The notes beneath the pieces were generated by a model, which was not told where the DNA came from, ran no database searches, and saw only the letters and a list, made by a program, of their open reading frames with translations. From positions 124,001 to 188,000 of the forward strand of contig CAVQWX010000003.1 of NCBI GenBank assembly GCA_963717765.1: a stretch of DNA of 64,000 nt, written 5' to 3'. This document shows positions 27,823 to 36,591 of this stretch, piece after piece. The stretch's first letter is position 1; each line of letters starts with the position of its first letter. A program made the position numbers and the translations under genes. This DNA is from JACDER01 sp963717765. Lineage in GTDB: Bacteria > Actinomycetota > Thermoleophilia > Gaiellales > Gaiellaceae.

Positions 27823-28725
27823 CTACGATCCGAGGTCCTTGCGGAACGACTCGACGACCGCGGTGTCTTCAAACCCGAGCTTGTGGTTGACGGCGAGCAT
27901 CGGGGCGTTGTCGATGTCGTTGCTCGTGAGGATCCGGGTGATGCCGAGGCTCGCCGCCCGCCGCGCCGACTCGGTCTTCGCGAGAGTCGCGAGGCCGCGG
28001 CCACGGCGATCGCGGCGGGTCGCGGCCATCAGCGCCTCGGCTCTATGGCCGGTGCGATCCGAGTAAAGCCACGCGAGCGCGACGGGCTCGTCGTCTTCGA
28101 ACACGACGACGCTCGCGTCCAGGTCGATCAGGGGCGACTCGATCGTCTCGCTTCGCCACTCGCTGAGCGTCCACGGCGGACGCGGCGTCGCCGAGGGAAC
28201 GTCTGCGCGAGCTTCGCCGTAGAGACGGAAGAGCTCCTCGGCGTGCTGCAAGGCTTCGCCGAGCGGTAGGACTCGAATTCCGGCCGCAAGCGGTGGAGGC
28301 GGCGCAACGGTACGGGGATCGAGCTCGGAATTCCGGACCACGTTCGCGAGCTCGAAGCCGCGCGCGAGGAGAAAGCGACGACCCTCCTCGTCGTTCGGTG
28401 CCGTGGTGAGCCGGCTGGCCGACAGAGTGCGAAGCCGTGCCTCGATCCGCTCGTAGAGCCGAGCGCCGAGCCCGCGCTTGCGCTGCGGTCGCTCGACGCC
28501 GATCCAGAACCAGCCGTCTCCCGACGAGTAGATCCCGGACGGCGCCCATGCGACGACCCGGCCCTCGAGCTCCGCGACCAGCCTCTCCGTCGTCGGCTCC
28601 GGCTCGCGCTCGAGCAGCATCCGCAACGACGCGTCCGTCGCCAGTTGGTCGCGGTCGATCTCACGGCCCAAGCGGACGATCGACGACGCATCCGCGACGC
28701 GGGCTCTGCGGATGGCTCCGTCCAT
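27823..28725 (-). CDS. Tandem GNAT acetyltransferase
   Basis: 300 residues with two GNAT folds. The first (about 1-140) has a weak acetyl-CoA loop in RPQRKRGLGARLYERIEARL; the second has RRDRRGRGLATLAKTESARR followed by the diagnostic TSNDIDNAPMLAVNHKLGFE. This two-domain layout is common in actinobacteria, including mycothiol-synthase-like enzymes. Start ATG 28725 lies only 27 bases from the TPP riboswitch on the other strand. Substrate unknown. Confidence 0.82.
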   Translation of the reverse strand: MDGAIRRARVADASSIVRLGREIDRDQLATDASLRMLLEREPEPTTERLVAELEGRVVAWAPSGIYSSGDGWFWIGVERPQRKRGLGARLYERIEARLRTLSASRLTTAPNDEEGRRFLLARGFELANVVRNSELDPRTVAPPPPLAAGIRVLPLGEALQHAEELFRLYGEARADVPSATPRPPWTLSEWRSETIESPLIDLDASVVVFEDDEPVALAWLYSDRTGHRAEALMAATRRDRRGRGLATLAKTESARRAASLGITRILTSNDIDNAPMLAVNHKLGFEDTAVVESFRKDLGS

Positions 28726-28751
28726 GGAGGCCGAGATTGTACGATTGCGGA

Positions 28752-28840
28752 AACCGGGGAGCCCCTGCCGAGGGGCTGAGAGAGCGCTTCCTAGCGCGTA
28801 CCCGTCGAACCTGATCCGGGTCATGCCGGCGAAGGGAGGG
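28752..28840 (+). promoter_or_regulatory. TPP riboswitch (THI element)
   Basis: The conserved thiamin pyrophosphate aptamer is clear: CCGGGGAGCCCC, then GGGGCTGAGAG (pyrimidine-sensing helix), a short variable hairpin, and ACCCGTCGAACCTGATCCGGGTCATGCCGGCGAAGGGAGGG (pyrophosphate-sensing arm). The closing 3' strand AAGGGAGGG is also the ribosome site of the ABC transporter gene that starts at GTG 28843, so ligand binding should block translation directly, without a separate expression platform. Confidence 0.95.
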
Positions 28841-28842
28841 CA

Positions 28843-29595
28843 GTGGAAGCAGTCGCAGAGCGCAGGGCCTTCACCACCGGCGCGATCTCGCTGGCCGGCG
28901 TCGTCCGCGTCCTGGGCGGCAAGGCGGTGCTGGACGGGGTCGACCTGGACGTCGCGCCGAACGAGCGGCTCGGGATCGTCGGCCGCAGCGGAACCGGCAA
29001 GTCCACGCTGCTCTCGCTCGTCGCCGGGCTGGACGAGCCCGACCATGGCGTCGTCCGGGTGGCGGGCCGTGAGACGGCGCCGGGCCGCCTCGAGCACTGC
29101 GCCATGATGCCGCAGGGCGAGTCGCTGCTCCCGTGGCGCACGGCGCTGGACAACGCCGCCATCGCACTCGAGAACGCGGGAACGAGCCGCGCCGACGCAC
29201 GCGCGGAGGCGCACCCGCTCTTCGCCCGCTTCGGCCTGGAGGGGGCGGAGGGCTTGCGCCCTTCTCGTCTCTCCGCCGGCATGTGCCAGCGCGTCGCCTT
29301 CCTGCGCACGCTCCTCGCCCGCAAGGACGTGCTCCTGCTCGACGAGCCCTTCGGCGCGTTGGACGCCATCACTCGCGCGGAGCTGCAGGAGTGGCTGGCG
29401 GGCGCACTGGCGGACGAGCCGCAGACCGTGCTCCTGGTGACGCACGACATCGAGGAGGCGCTGCTCCTTTGCGACCGCCTCGCCGTCCTGGCGCACGGAC
29501 GGATCGCGACGGTGCTCGACGTGGACGTGGAACGTGACGTCGCGGATCCCGGCTTCGTCGAGCTGCGCAAGCGGGCGCTGGAGGCGCTCGAGTGA
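28843..29595 (+). CDS. thiZ: Thiamine-precursor ABC transporter, ATPase
   Basis: 250-residue ATP-binding subunit. Walker A GRSGTGKST near residue 48, signature LSAGMCQRV (Ala and Cys replace the commoner Gly and Arg), Walker B LLLDEPFGALD and the switch His in VTHDIEEAL. The closest well-known relatives drive nitrate/taurine/HMP-type importers. The GTG start is fixed by the AGGGAGG that ends the TPP riboswitch; the stop overlaps the permease start (GTGA). Import of a thiamine precursor is inferred from the riboswitch and the NMT1-like binding protein. Confidence 0.9.
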   Translation: MEAVAERRAFTTGAISLAGVVRVLGGKAVLDGVDLDVAPNERLGIVGRSGTGKSTLLSLVAGLDEPDHGVVRVAGRETAPGRLEHCAMMPQGESLLPWRTALDNAAIALENAGTSRADARAEAHPLFARFGLEGAEGLRPSRLSAGMCQRVAFLRTLLARKDVLLLDEPFGALDAITRAELQEWLAGALADEPQTVLLVTHDIEEALLLCDRLAVLAHGRIATVLDVDVERDVADPGFVELRKRALEALE

Positions 29596-30344
29596 GGAAG
29601 TGGCTTCCGCCCCTCCTGCTGCTGCTCGCGCTCATCGGCCTGTGGGAGGTCTTCGTGCGCGCCGCCGACGTCCAGGACTACCTGTTCCCCGCCCCGTCGG
29701 CCGTCGCCGCGGCGCTGCGCGACGACGCGGGCGTTCTCGGGGACGCGACCCTCGTCACAGCGCGGGAGATGCTGCTCGGGTATCTGCTGGCGGTGATCGT
29801 GGGGCTCGGCTCCGCAGTGGCGCTCCACTTCTCGAGCCTCCTGCGCCGTGCGCTGCTGCCGCTCCTCGTGGTCTCCCAGACCGTCCCGACCGTCGTGCTC
29901 GCGCCGATCCTCGCCATCCTGCTCGGCTACGGCATCGGTCCGAAGCTGGTCGTGGTCGCGATCGTGTGCTTCTTCCCGATCGTCGTGAACGCGGTGGACG
30001 GGCTGCGCGCGACCGACCCGGAGCTGATCCGGATGATGAAGACGCTGCACGGGACGCGCTGGGGTATTTTCCGCCGCGTCGAGTTCCCGGGGGCCCTCCC
30101 GATGATCTTCTCCGGCGCGCGCATCGCGGCCACCTATGCCGCGGTCGGAGCGGTCTTCGGCGAGTGGGCCGGATCCTCGGAGGGGCTCGGCTTCGTCATG
30201 CTGCAGTCGCAGCCGTCACTCGACACCGCGCAGATCTTCGCCTGCGTCGTGATCCTGTCGCTCCTCGCGCTCGCGCTGTACGGGGCGGTCACGCTCGCGG
30301 AGCGCCTGTTGGTGCCCTGGAAGTGGGAGGCGGCCCATGCGTAG
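29592..30344 (+). CDS. thiX: Thiamine-precursor ABC transporter, permease
   Basis: 250-residue BPD-type permease with six predicted membrane segments. The cytoplasmic coupling loop is recognisable in MKTLHGTRWGIFRRVEFPGALP, the EAA-like motif that docks on the ATPase. The N-terminus is a signal-anchor (WLPPLLLLLALIGLWEVF). GTG start and 4-base overlaps on both sides place it in one coupled operon with the ATPase and binding protein. Confidence 0.9.
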   Translation: MRKWLPPLLLLLALIGLWEVFVRAADVQDYLFPAPSAVAAALRDDAGVLGDATLVTAREMLLGYLLAVIVGLGSAVALHFSSLLRRALLPLLVVSQTVPTVVLAPILAILLGYGIGPKLVVVAIVCFFPIVVNAVDGLRATDPELIRMMKTLHGTRWGIFRRVEFPGALPMIFSGARIAATYAAVGAVFGEWAGSSEGLGFVMLQSQPSLDTAQIFACVVILSLLALALYGAVTLAERLLVPWKWEAAHA

Positions 30345-31302
30345 GGCGGCGCCCTTCCTGCTACTCGTCGTTTTCCTGGTCGCCTGCGGGCGAAGCGACC
30401 TGGTCGGGGGCCCGCCGACGAAGCACGTCACGCTGACGCTGGATTGGACGCCGAACCCGGACCACATCGGCTTCTACTACGCGCGCGATACGGATCTCTT
30501 CGGCAAGGCCGGTCTGGACGTCGCCGTTCATGCTCCCTCGGATCCGTCCGCGCCGCTCAAGCTGGTCGGCGCGGGGCGCAGCGATCTCGCCGTCTCGTAC
30601 GAGCAAGAGGTCTTTCTCGCGGCGCAGAAGAAGCTGCCGGTGATCGCCGTCGCCTCGGTGATCGGGCAGCCGCTGAATTCCTTCATGTCCATCGATCCGG
30701 CGATCGACACTCTGGCCGACCTCAAGGGCCGCTCGGTCGGCATCACGGGCGTCCCGGCCGATTACGCTGCGCTCGAGAGTGCGGGCCTCCGGAACGACGT
30801 AAAGGTCGTCAACGTCGGCTACAGCCTGCTGCCGGCTCTCCTCTCGCACAAGGTGGACGCCGTGCTCGGCGTGTACCGCAACGTGGAGGGGGTCGAGCTG
30901 AAGCAGCGGGGCTACAACCCGACGATCATCCCGCTCTACCGCGCGGGAGTCCCCTGGTATGACGAGCTCGTCCTCGTCGCGAACTCCGAGAGGCTGCGTT
31001 CGAGCAAGGCATACGCGGACATGGTCGGCAAGTTCGTGGACGCGTTCCAGACCGGGCAGCGCGAGGCGTACGTCCACCCGGACCGCTCGATCGAGATCCT
31101 CGGCAAGGTCACCGCCTCGAAGCGTTCCTTCTTGGAGGCCTCGACCCGCGCGACCCTGCCGTTGCTCGGGCAAGGCTGTCTTACGGCTAGCGAATGGGCG
31201 CGCTTCGGCGCATGGATGCACGAGCACGGCCTGCTCGAGAAGCCGGTTCCGGCGGCCGAGGTGATGACGACCCGCTTCCTAGGGGCGCACTGCCAGCAGT
31301 AG
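30337..31302 (+). CDS. thiY: NMT1/THI5-like substrate-binding lipoprotein
   Basis: 321-residue periplasmic-type binding protein anchored by a lipobox (LVVFLVAC, Cys17). The mature part opens LTLDWTPNPDHIGFYYARD, the hallmark of HMP/formylaminopyrimidine-binding THI5-like proteins, and keeps DLAVSYEQE. It would deliver a pyrimidine precursor of thiamine to the permease. It overlaps the permease gene by 8 bases and is convergent with thiN, overlapping it by 24 bases at the 3' ends. Confidence 0.9.
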   Translation: MRRAAPFLLLVVFLVACGRSDLVGGPPTKHVTLTLDWTPNPDHIGFYYARDTDLFGKAGLDVAVHAPSDPSAPLKLVGAGRSDLAVSYEQEVFLAAQKKLPVIAVASVIGQPLNSFMSIDPAIDTLADLKGRSVGITGVPADYAALESAGLRNDVKVVNVGYSLLPALLSHKVDAVLGVYRNVEGVELKQRGYNPTIIPLYRAGVPWYDELVLVANSERLRSSKAYADMVGKFVDAFQTGQREAYVHPDRSIEILGKVTASKRSFLEASTRATLPLLGQGCLTASEWARFGAWMHEHGLLEKPVPAAEVMTTRFLGAHCQQ

Positions 31303-31899
31303 GCCCTGCTCGACCGATATCCGCGCCTCCCCGCCCGTGAAGACGTTGGAGAGGCCGCGGCTGGAGCCGGGGACGAGCGCCTCGCTGCGCAGGGGGTAGA
31401 GCAGTCCGTCGGTCGTGATTCCACGCGCCGGGCCGTTCAGGGCGAACAAGGAGATCAGCTCCCCTTCGGTACCGTTCAGGACGCGCTCGCCGCGCACGAC
31501 GTGGACGAGCGCGTCGCCGAGGACCGCGTCCACCTCGACGCCGGCGAGCCAGTCGGCTCCGAGGATCAGCAGCTCGCCCAGGAGATGGTCGAGGCGGCCC
31601 TCGATCCCGCCCACGACGAGGATGTGTCTCGGCTCGTAGGCGAGCGCTGCGCGGAGCGCGAGCTCGAGGTCGGTCGCGTCCTTGTCGACCGGGTGGCGCT
31701 CGACCGTCCGGGCGGCCTCGACCGCCGCCGCTGTCGCCGAGTCGAAGTCGCCGATCGCGAGGTCGATCTCGAGCCCCAGCGCGAGGGCGTGATCGGCGCC
31801 TCTGTCGGCCGCGACGACGCGGGCGCCCGGCGGGATCGCCTCGACGGCGCGCGGGGTAGGGGCTGAGCCCCCGGCGACGACGAGGACCGTGTCGGTCAC
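31279..31899 (-). CDS. thiN: Thiamine pyrophosphokinase
   Basis: 206 residues; transfers pyrophosphate from ATP to thiamine, making TPP. Motifs: VAADRGADHAL near residue 30, IGDFDSA near 51, KDATDLELAL near 75 and GGIEGRLDHLL near 98, the last with the Asp-His pair typical of the family. It faces the TPP-controlled transporter, so uptake and activation of thiamine are encoded side by side, but thiN itself has no visible riboswitch. Confidence 0.93.
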   Translation of the reverse strand: MTDTVLVVAGGSAPTPRAVEAIPPGARVVAADRGADHALALGLEIDLAIGDFDSATAAAVEAARTVERHPVDKDATDLELALRAALAYEPRHILVVGGIEGRLDHLLGELLILGADWLAGVEVDAVLGDALVHVVRGERVLNGTEGELISLFALNGPARGITTDGLLYPLRSEALVPGSSRGLSNVFTGGEARISVEQGLLLAVRP

Positions 31900-31952
31900 G
31901 CCCGGAGTCTTACTCCACGCGCAGCTTTCCCGTCAGCCTTCGGCCGTCGGAG

Positions 31953-32100
31953 CGGGTCTGGGGTCAGGTCTTGCATCCACGCATCCCGGCTGACCGTGAC
32001 CGTGTGCCGATGGTGTGACATCTGAGCCGGCCGCGTCCGCTATCCCCACGCTGTGCTCTAGCTTCGGATGGTGGCGCGTCCGCTGCGGATATGTGTGCCG
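31953..32100 (+). repeat. Direct repeat A: orphan left end of the RAYT element
   Basis: 148 bases identical to 32125-32272 except C at 31977 versus T at 32149. It contains the left inverted repeat and the first 11 codons of the transposase (ATG at 32068), then breaks off. It appears to be a truncated copy of the element's left end, in tandem with the complete one. Confidence 0.92.
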
Positions 32101-32124
32101 TGGGGTCACGGAACGGGTCCGGAA

Positions 32125-32272
32125 CGGGTCTGGGGTCAGGTCTTGCATTCACGCATCCCGGCTGACCGTGACCGTGTGCCGATGGTGTGACATCTGAGCC
32201 GGCCGCGTCCGCTATCCCCACGCTGTGCTCTAGCTTCGGATGGTGGCGCGTCCGCTGCGGATATGTGTGCCG
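32125..32272 (+). repeat. Direct repeat B: left end of the complete RAYT element
   Basis: Second copy of the 148-base repeat, 172 bases downstream of the first, leading directly into the intact transposase gene at 32240. The 24 bases between the two copies include a duplicated AACGGGTC. Confidence 0.92.
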
Positions 32273-33083
32273 GGAGCTTGCTATCACGTGATCGCGCGAG
32301 GGAACGCGCGCGGGCTCGTCTTCATGGACGACGCGGACCGATGCAGGTTCGTGGAATTGCTCGCTTCGGTGGTGGAGCGGTTCAGCTGGGTTGTCTACGC
32401 GTATTGCCTGATGGGCAACCACTACCACCTCGTGCTGGAGACGCCGCGCGGAAACCTATCGGCTGGGATGCGGCATTTGAACGGCTGCTATGCGCAGTAC
32501 TTCAACCGTCGCCATTCCCGCTGTGGGCATGTCTTTCAAGCGCGTTTCCGGTCGATTCTCGTCGAGACGGACTCGTACCTCCTCACGGTCTGCCGGTATG
32601 TGGTTCTGAATCCAGTGCGGGCGCGGCTGTGTTGCCAGCCGGACCGCTGGTTGTGGTCGAGTTACCGCGGCACGGCCGGTATCGAGGCAGGCGAGACGTT
32701 CATGGCTGTCGAGCCGCTCTTGGCTCGCTTCGCCCGGAGGCGCGAACAAGCAGCGGCTCGCTACCGCGCGTTCGTAGCCGAGGGACTCGGAGAGCCGCTG
32801 GAGGAGCAGATTCTTGGCGAGCGCTTGGGCGAGGACGAGTTTCTGCGTGACCGGCTTGGGTGCGCGTTTGTACCAGAGGTGCCACGAGTCCAGATCGAGC
32901 CGATGCCGCCGCCGCTCGAGCGGCTCTTCGCGGGCACCGATCCGGCACCCATCGCGACCGCTTACCGGGAGCACGGCTACACCCTTCGCGAGATCGCCGC
33001 GTATCTCGGCTGCCACTACTCGACCGTCAGTCGCAAGCTCCGGGAGCAAGAGGGCAGGATGCGTGAATGCAAGACCTGACCCC
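32132..33083 (+). mobile_element. RAYT/Y1-transposase element with terminal inverted repeats
   Basis: A 952-base unit bounded by perfect 26-base inverted repeats: GGGGTCAGGTCTTGCATTCACGCATC at the left (32132-32157) and its complement at the right (33058-33083). The right repeat includes the last codons and stop of the transposase. It lies between thiN and the TetM-like operon. The repeat is long for a REP element, and no target duplication is obvious, as expected for HUH transposition. Confidence 0.85.
32240..33079 (+). CDS. REP-associated tyrosine transposase (Y1_Tnp)
   Basis: 279-residue HUH single-strand nuclease. The HUH motif is GNHYHLVLETP (His-x-His), and the catalytic-Tyr helix is VCRYVVLNPVRARL. 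The N-terminus MVARPLRICVPGACYHVIARGN is the standard RAYT opening. A C-terminal helix-turn-helix (LREIAAYLGCHYSTVSRKL) of DnaA/Chromosomal-initiator-like type gives sequence binding. All motifs are intact, so the enzyme may be active. The ATG at 32240 is also present, truncated, in repeat A. Confidence 0.92.
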   Translation: MVARPLRICVPGACYHVIARGNARGLVFMDDADRCRFVELLASVVERFSWVVYAYCLMGNHYHLVLETPRGNLSAGMRHLNGCYAQYFNRRHSRCGHVFQARFRSILVETDSYLLTVCRYVVLNPVRARLCCQPDRWLWSSYRGTAGIEAGETFMAVEPLLARFARRREQAAARYRAFVAEGLGEPLEEQILGERLGEDEFLRDRLGCAFVPEVPRVQIEPMPPPLERLFAGTDPAPIATAYREHGYTLREIAAYLGCHYSTVSRKLREQEGRMRECKT

Positions 33084-33369
33084 GCTAGCGTATTCGTTCG
33101 AGGAGCCCGCTCTCCCCGGAACGCATCGCGAACCTCTCGCAGGCCGTGCTCGCGTTCCTCGGGCGCGCTGCTTGAGATCTCCTCCCACTTGTGCTGGCCC
33201 ACGTCTTTGCTGAAGATCCGGCCCGTTCCGGGGCGAGGCCCGTCCGGTTTCCCGGCGTCCCTTGTGCTTTACTTGCGACCACTAGCGCCAGCGACCAAGG
33301 AGCGATCCGTGCGCGCAACTGCACACCCAACGACTAGGGCCTTTTTGACCGAATCGGGAGGTTTGCAGC
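33084..33369. other. Gene-free gap between the transposon and the TetM-like operon
   Basis: 286 bases. Short minus-strand frames exist (for example ending in RSGESGLLERIR) but without start context or family, and I do not support them. The last 40 bases hold a plausible leader for the next operon, ending in GGGAGG at 33356-33361, the ribosome site of the TTG-started gene at 33370. Confidence 0.5.
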
Positions 33370-35211
33370 TTGCTTCGACGTACGCTCAACTTGGGAATCC
33401 TGGCGCATGTAGACGCCGGTAAGACAACGCTCACCGAGCGGCTGTTGCATGCCGCCGGCGTGATCGACGAGCTCGGCCGCGTGGACGACGGCACCACGCA
33501 GACCGACACGCTCGCGCTGGAGCAGCAGCGCGGCATCACGATCAAGACCGCGGTGGCGACGTTCGCGATCGACGACGTCACCGTCAATCTCATCGACACG
33601 CCGGGGCACCCGGACTTCATCGCCGAGGTCGAGCGCGTGCTCGCCGTGCTCGACGGCGCCGTTCTCGTCGTCTCGGCGGTCGAAGGGGTGCAGGCACAGA
33701 CGCCGCTCCTCTGGCGCGCGCTCGACCGGCTGCGCGTCCCGACGCTTTTCTTCGTCAACAAGACCGACCGCCGCGGGGCCGACCCCGACCGGGTTGTTGC
33801 CGCGATCGCGGAGCGGCTGACGCCCGGCGTCGCTCCGATGGACGGCGACGAGGAGACGCTGCTGTGGGCGCTCGCCGAGAACGACGAGTCGCTCCTGGAC
33901 GGCGCCGATCCGGAGCGCTTGCGCGAGGAGCTCGCCGCACAGACGCGGCGCGCGCTCGTTTATCCCGCCTTCTTCGGCTCCGCGCTCACGGGCGAGGGCG
34001 TGGAGGAGCTGATGGCCGGGGTCGCCGAGCTGCTGCCGGGCGAGGCCGTGGACGAGGAGGCGCCGCTCTCGGGCACGGTGTTCAAGGTCGAGCGCGGCGA
34101 CGACGGCCAGAAGATCGCCTACGTCCGGCTTTTCTCGGGAACCTTGAGAGCACGGGACCGGCTCGGGGAGGAAAAGGTCACGGCGCTTGCCGGCTTTGTC
34201 GGCGGACGCGCCGTCCACCGCGACACGGTGAGAGCGGGCGAGATCGGGAAGGTCTGGGGACTGCGCGGGGCGAGGATCGGCGATGCGCTCGGTGCGGTGC
34301 ACCCATCCGCGCGGACGCACTTTCCTCCCCCGACGCTCGAGACCGTGGTGCAGCCCGCGCTGGAGGCGGACAAGGCGGCGCTGCACCTGGCGCTGACCCA
34401 GCTGGCCGAGCAGGACCCCCTGATCGACGTTCGCCAGGACGACGCCCGCCAGGAGTTCGCGCTCTCCCTGTACGGCGAGGTGCAGAAGGAAGTGATCGCG
34501 GCGACGCTCGCGGCGGATTACGGCGTCGTCGTCACCTTCAGCGAGACGACGCCGCTGTGCGTCGAGCGGCCGCTGCGCACGGGCGAGGCGGTGGAGCGGC
34601 TGAACACCCCCCCGAATCCGTTCCCAGCGACGCTCGCGTTTCGCATCGAGCCGGCGGCCGACGGAGCCGGCGAGACGTTCCGGCGTGAGACGGAGGCGCG
34701 GGCGCTTCCGCTGTACGTGTACAAGACCGCGGACGCATTCGACGAGGACATGGCGGACTACGTCCGGCTGGCGACGCAGAAGGGGCCGTCCGGCTGGCGC
34801 GTGGTCGACTGGGTCGTGATGCTGACGGAGCTCGAGTACGCAGGCAGCGACGGGCCGCCGGCGAAGCGCGGGCCGCTGGCCAAGCCGTCCGAGTGGCGTG
34901 ACCTGACCGCACTCGTGCTCGGGCAGGCCCTCGAGCGGGCCGGCACGGTGGTGTGCGAGCCCGTCCACCGCTTCGAGCTCGGTTTCCCCGCCGACACTCT
35001 CAGCACCGTCTACTCCGCACTCGCTCGCCTGGGTGCGGTCGTGGAGACGCCGGACGTGCACGGGTCCTGGGCTACGGCGACCGGCGAGATCCTCGCCTCC
35101 CGGATGCTCCTGCTCCAGCAGCAGATTCGCGGCCTCACGCGCGGCGAGGGAGTGCTCGAAGCTGCGTTCGACCACTACGCGCCTGTCGGAGACGGTCGTG
35201 CGCGTACCTAA
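33370..35211 (+). CDS. TetM/OtrA-like ribosomal-protection GTPase
   Basis: 613-residue translational GTPase of the EF-G-derived tetracycline-resistance branch. G1 AHVDAGKTT (12-20), G3 DTPGH (76-80) and G4 NKTD (130-133) are intact, and domains II-V follow in EF-G order, with the Tet-type opening LNLGILAHVDAGKTTLTERLL. The tip loop that displaces tetracycline in TetM/TetO (YSPVS) is replaced by a Gly/Pro/Lys-rich stretch after ELEYAGSD. It may thus protect from a different drug or rescue ribosomes. TTG start with GGGAGG 8 bases upstream; first gene of a five-gene operon. Confidence 0.85.
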   Translation: MLRRTLNLGILAHVDAGKTTLTERLLHAAGVIDELGRVDDGTTQTDTLALEQQRGITIKTAVATFAIDDVTVNLIDTPGHPDFIAEVERVLAVLDGAVLVVSAVEGVQAQTPLLWRALDRLRVPTLFFVNKTDRRGADPDRVVAAIAERLTPGVAPMDGDEETLLWALAENDESLLDGADPERLREELAAQTRRALVYPAFFGSALTGEGVEELMAGVAELLPGEAVDEEAPLSGTVFKVERGDDGQKIAYVRLFSGTLRARDRLGEEKVTALAGFVGGRAVHRDTVRAGEIGKVWGLRGARIGDALGAVHPSARTHFPPPTLETVVQPALEADKAALHLALTQLAEQDPLIDVRQDDARQEFALSLYGEVQKEVIAATLAADYGVVVTFSETTPLCVERPLRTGEAVERLNTPPNPFPATLAFRIEPAADGAGETFRRETEARALPLYVYKTADAFDEDMADYVRLATQKGPSGWRVVDWVVMLTELEYAGSDGPPAKRGPLAKPSEWRDLTALVLGQALERAGTVVCEPVHRFELGFPADTLSTVYSALARLGAVVETPDVHGSWATATGEILASRMLLLQQQIRGLTRGEGVLEAAFDHYAPVGDGRART

Positions 35212-36085
35212 GCGTCACACCGACGAGGTCGAGACGGACGTCGCGCTCGTCCGTCGCCTGCTGCGGGAGCAGTTCCCGGAGTGGGCGAAACTTCCGTTGA
35301 GCGCCGTCGCCGAGTCGGGGACCGTGAACGCCCTCTACCGGCTGGGGGACGCGCTCGTCGTCCGGATTCCCCGCAACCGCCCGAGCCTCTGGTCCGACCT
35401 CGACGACGAGTTCACGTGGCTGCCGCGACTGGCGCCGCTCCTTCCCGTCGCCGTCCCGATCCCCGTCGCGCGCGGCCGCCCGAGCGGCGACTACCCGCAC
35501 GAGTGGGGCATCTTCGAATGGCTGCCGGGCGAGAACCCGACGCCGGGGGAGGTGCCGCAATCGTTGGCCGGCGAGCTGGCGGAACTGGTGACCGGCATTC
35601 ACGCGATCGAGCTCGAAGGCGGGCCGCAGTCGGTCCGCGGCGACGACCTGGCCCGCTTCGACGAGTTCACGCGGGAAAACCTGCAGGCACTCGAGGGCGA
35701 GCTGGACACGGATACGGCGGAGCGGCTGTGGGACGAGGCGCTCAGGGTTCCGCCGTGGCCGCACGACCAGGTCTGGATCCACGCGGATCTCATGCCGGGC
35801 AACCTCCTCCTCCATGACGGCCACCTGAGCGCCGTCATCGACTGGGGCGGCTCGGGCATGGGCGATCCTGCGGTGGACCTCATGGTTGCGTGGAACCTGC
35901 TCGATGCGGCGGGACGCAGGCAGTTCCGCGCGGCGCTCCCCTATGACGACGACACCTGGGCGCGCGGCCGCGGTTGGGGGCTCTGGAGCGGCCTGGGTGG
36001 GATCCCGTACTACCGTGCGACATTTCCCGAGTTCGCGGCGAACGCGCGGCGTACCGTTGAGGAGATCTTGACGGAGGCAGCATGA
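35198..36085 (+). CDS. Aminoglycoside-phosphotransferase-family kinase
   Basis: 295 residues of the APH/choline-kinase fold. The Brenner motif is HADLMPGN (His195, Asp197, Asn202; Ala replaces the common Gly) and the metal Asp is in VIDWGGSGMGDP (Asp215). GTG start at 35198 overlaps the end of the TetM-like gene by 14 bases. Together the pair looks like a resistance operon, but kinases of this family also act on small metabolites, so the substrate is open. Confidence 0.85.
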   Translation: MRVPKRHTDEVETDVALVRRLLREQFPEWAKLPLSAVAESGTVNALYRLGDALVVRIPRNRPSLWSDLDDEFTWLPRLAPLLPVAVPIPVARGRPSGDYPHEWGIFEWLPGENPTPGEVPQSLAGELAELVTGIHAIELEGGPQSVRGDDLARFDEFTRENLQALEGELDTDTAERLWDEALRVPPWPHDQVWIHADLMPGNLLLHDGHLSAVIDWGGSGMGDPAVDLMVAWNLLDAAGRRQFRAALPYDDDTWARGRGWGLWSGLGGIPYYRATFPEFAANARRTVEEILTEAA

Positions 36086-36591
36086 AGGTGATTCTCGTCG
36101 AGGGCGAAAGCGACCGGCTCGCGCTCGAGGCGCTCGCGCGGCGCCGCGGCCGCGATCTGGACGCAGAGGGCGTGTCAATCCACGCGATCGGCGGCGCGCA
36201 GGCGATCCGCCGGGAGGTCGAGCGGCTCCATCGGCATGCTCGGCTCGCCGGCCTCTGTGACCTGCTGGAGGAGCGGCACTTCCGGAAGGCCTTCGACGCG
36301 GTTGGTCTCGCACGCTGCGTCTTCGTCTGCGAAAGAGATCTCGAAGACGAGCTGATCCGCGCGCTGGGCGTCGACGCCGTCGAGGACGTGCTCGCTGCGC
36401 GGCACGAGCTCGGGCTCTTCCGTAGCTTCCAGCAGCAGCCGGCCTGGCGGGGACGGCGGCCGCAGGACCAGCTGCACCGCTTCCTCGGCACGTACAGCGG
36501 CCGCAAGATAGAAATTGGCGCGATGCTCGTGGACGCGCTCCATCTCGACCGGGTTCCGCCGCCGCTCGACGGAGTACTCGCGGCGGTATGA
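36082..36591 (+). CDS. TOPRIM-domain protein
   Basis: 169 residues opening MKVILVEGESDRLALEALARRRG, the glutamate motif of TOPRIM domains as found in OLD-family nucleases, and continuing FVCERDLEDELIRALG, which supplies the second acidic motif. No ATPase domain is attached. Coupled to its neighbours by ATGA overlaps on both sides. Members are sometimes annotated as ATP-dependent endonuclease fragments; nuclease activity here is unproven. Confidence 0.75.
   Translation: MKVILVEGESDRLALEALARRRGRDLDAEGVSIHAIGGAQAIRREVERLHRHARLAGLCDLLEERHFRKAFDAVGLARCVFVCERDLEDELIRALGVDAVEDVLAARHELGLFRSFQQQPAWRGRRPQDQLHRFLGTYSGRKIEIGAMLVDALHLDRVPPPLDGVLAAV

Noticed and set aside
33085..33330. 81-residue minus-strand frame after the transposon
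   Set aside because: No ribosome site, no family, and the segment includes likely leader DNA of the next operon.
33334..35175. 613-residue minus-strand open frame
   Set aside because: It mirrors the TetM-like gene on the opposite strand, is rich in Arg/His with no domain, and arises from high-GC codon bias.
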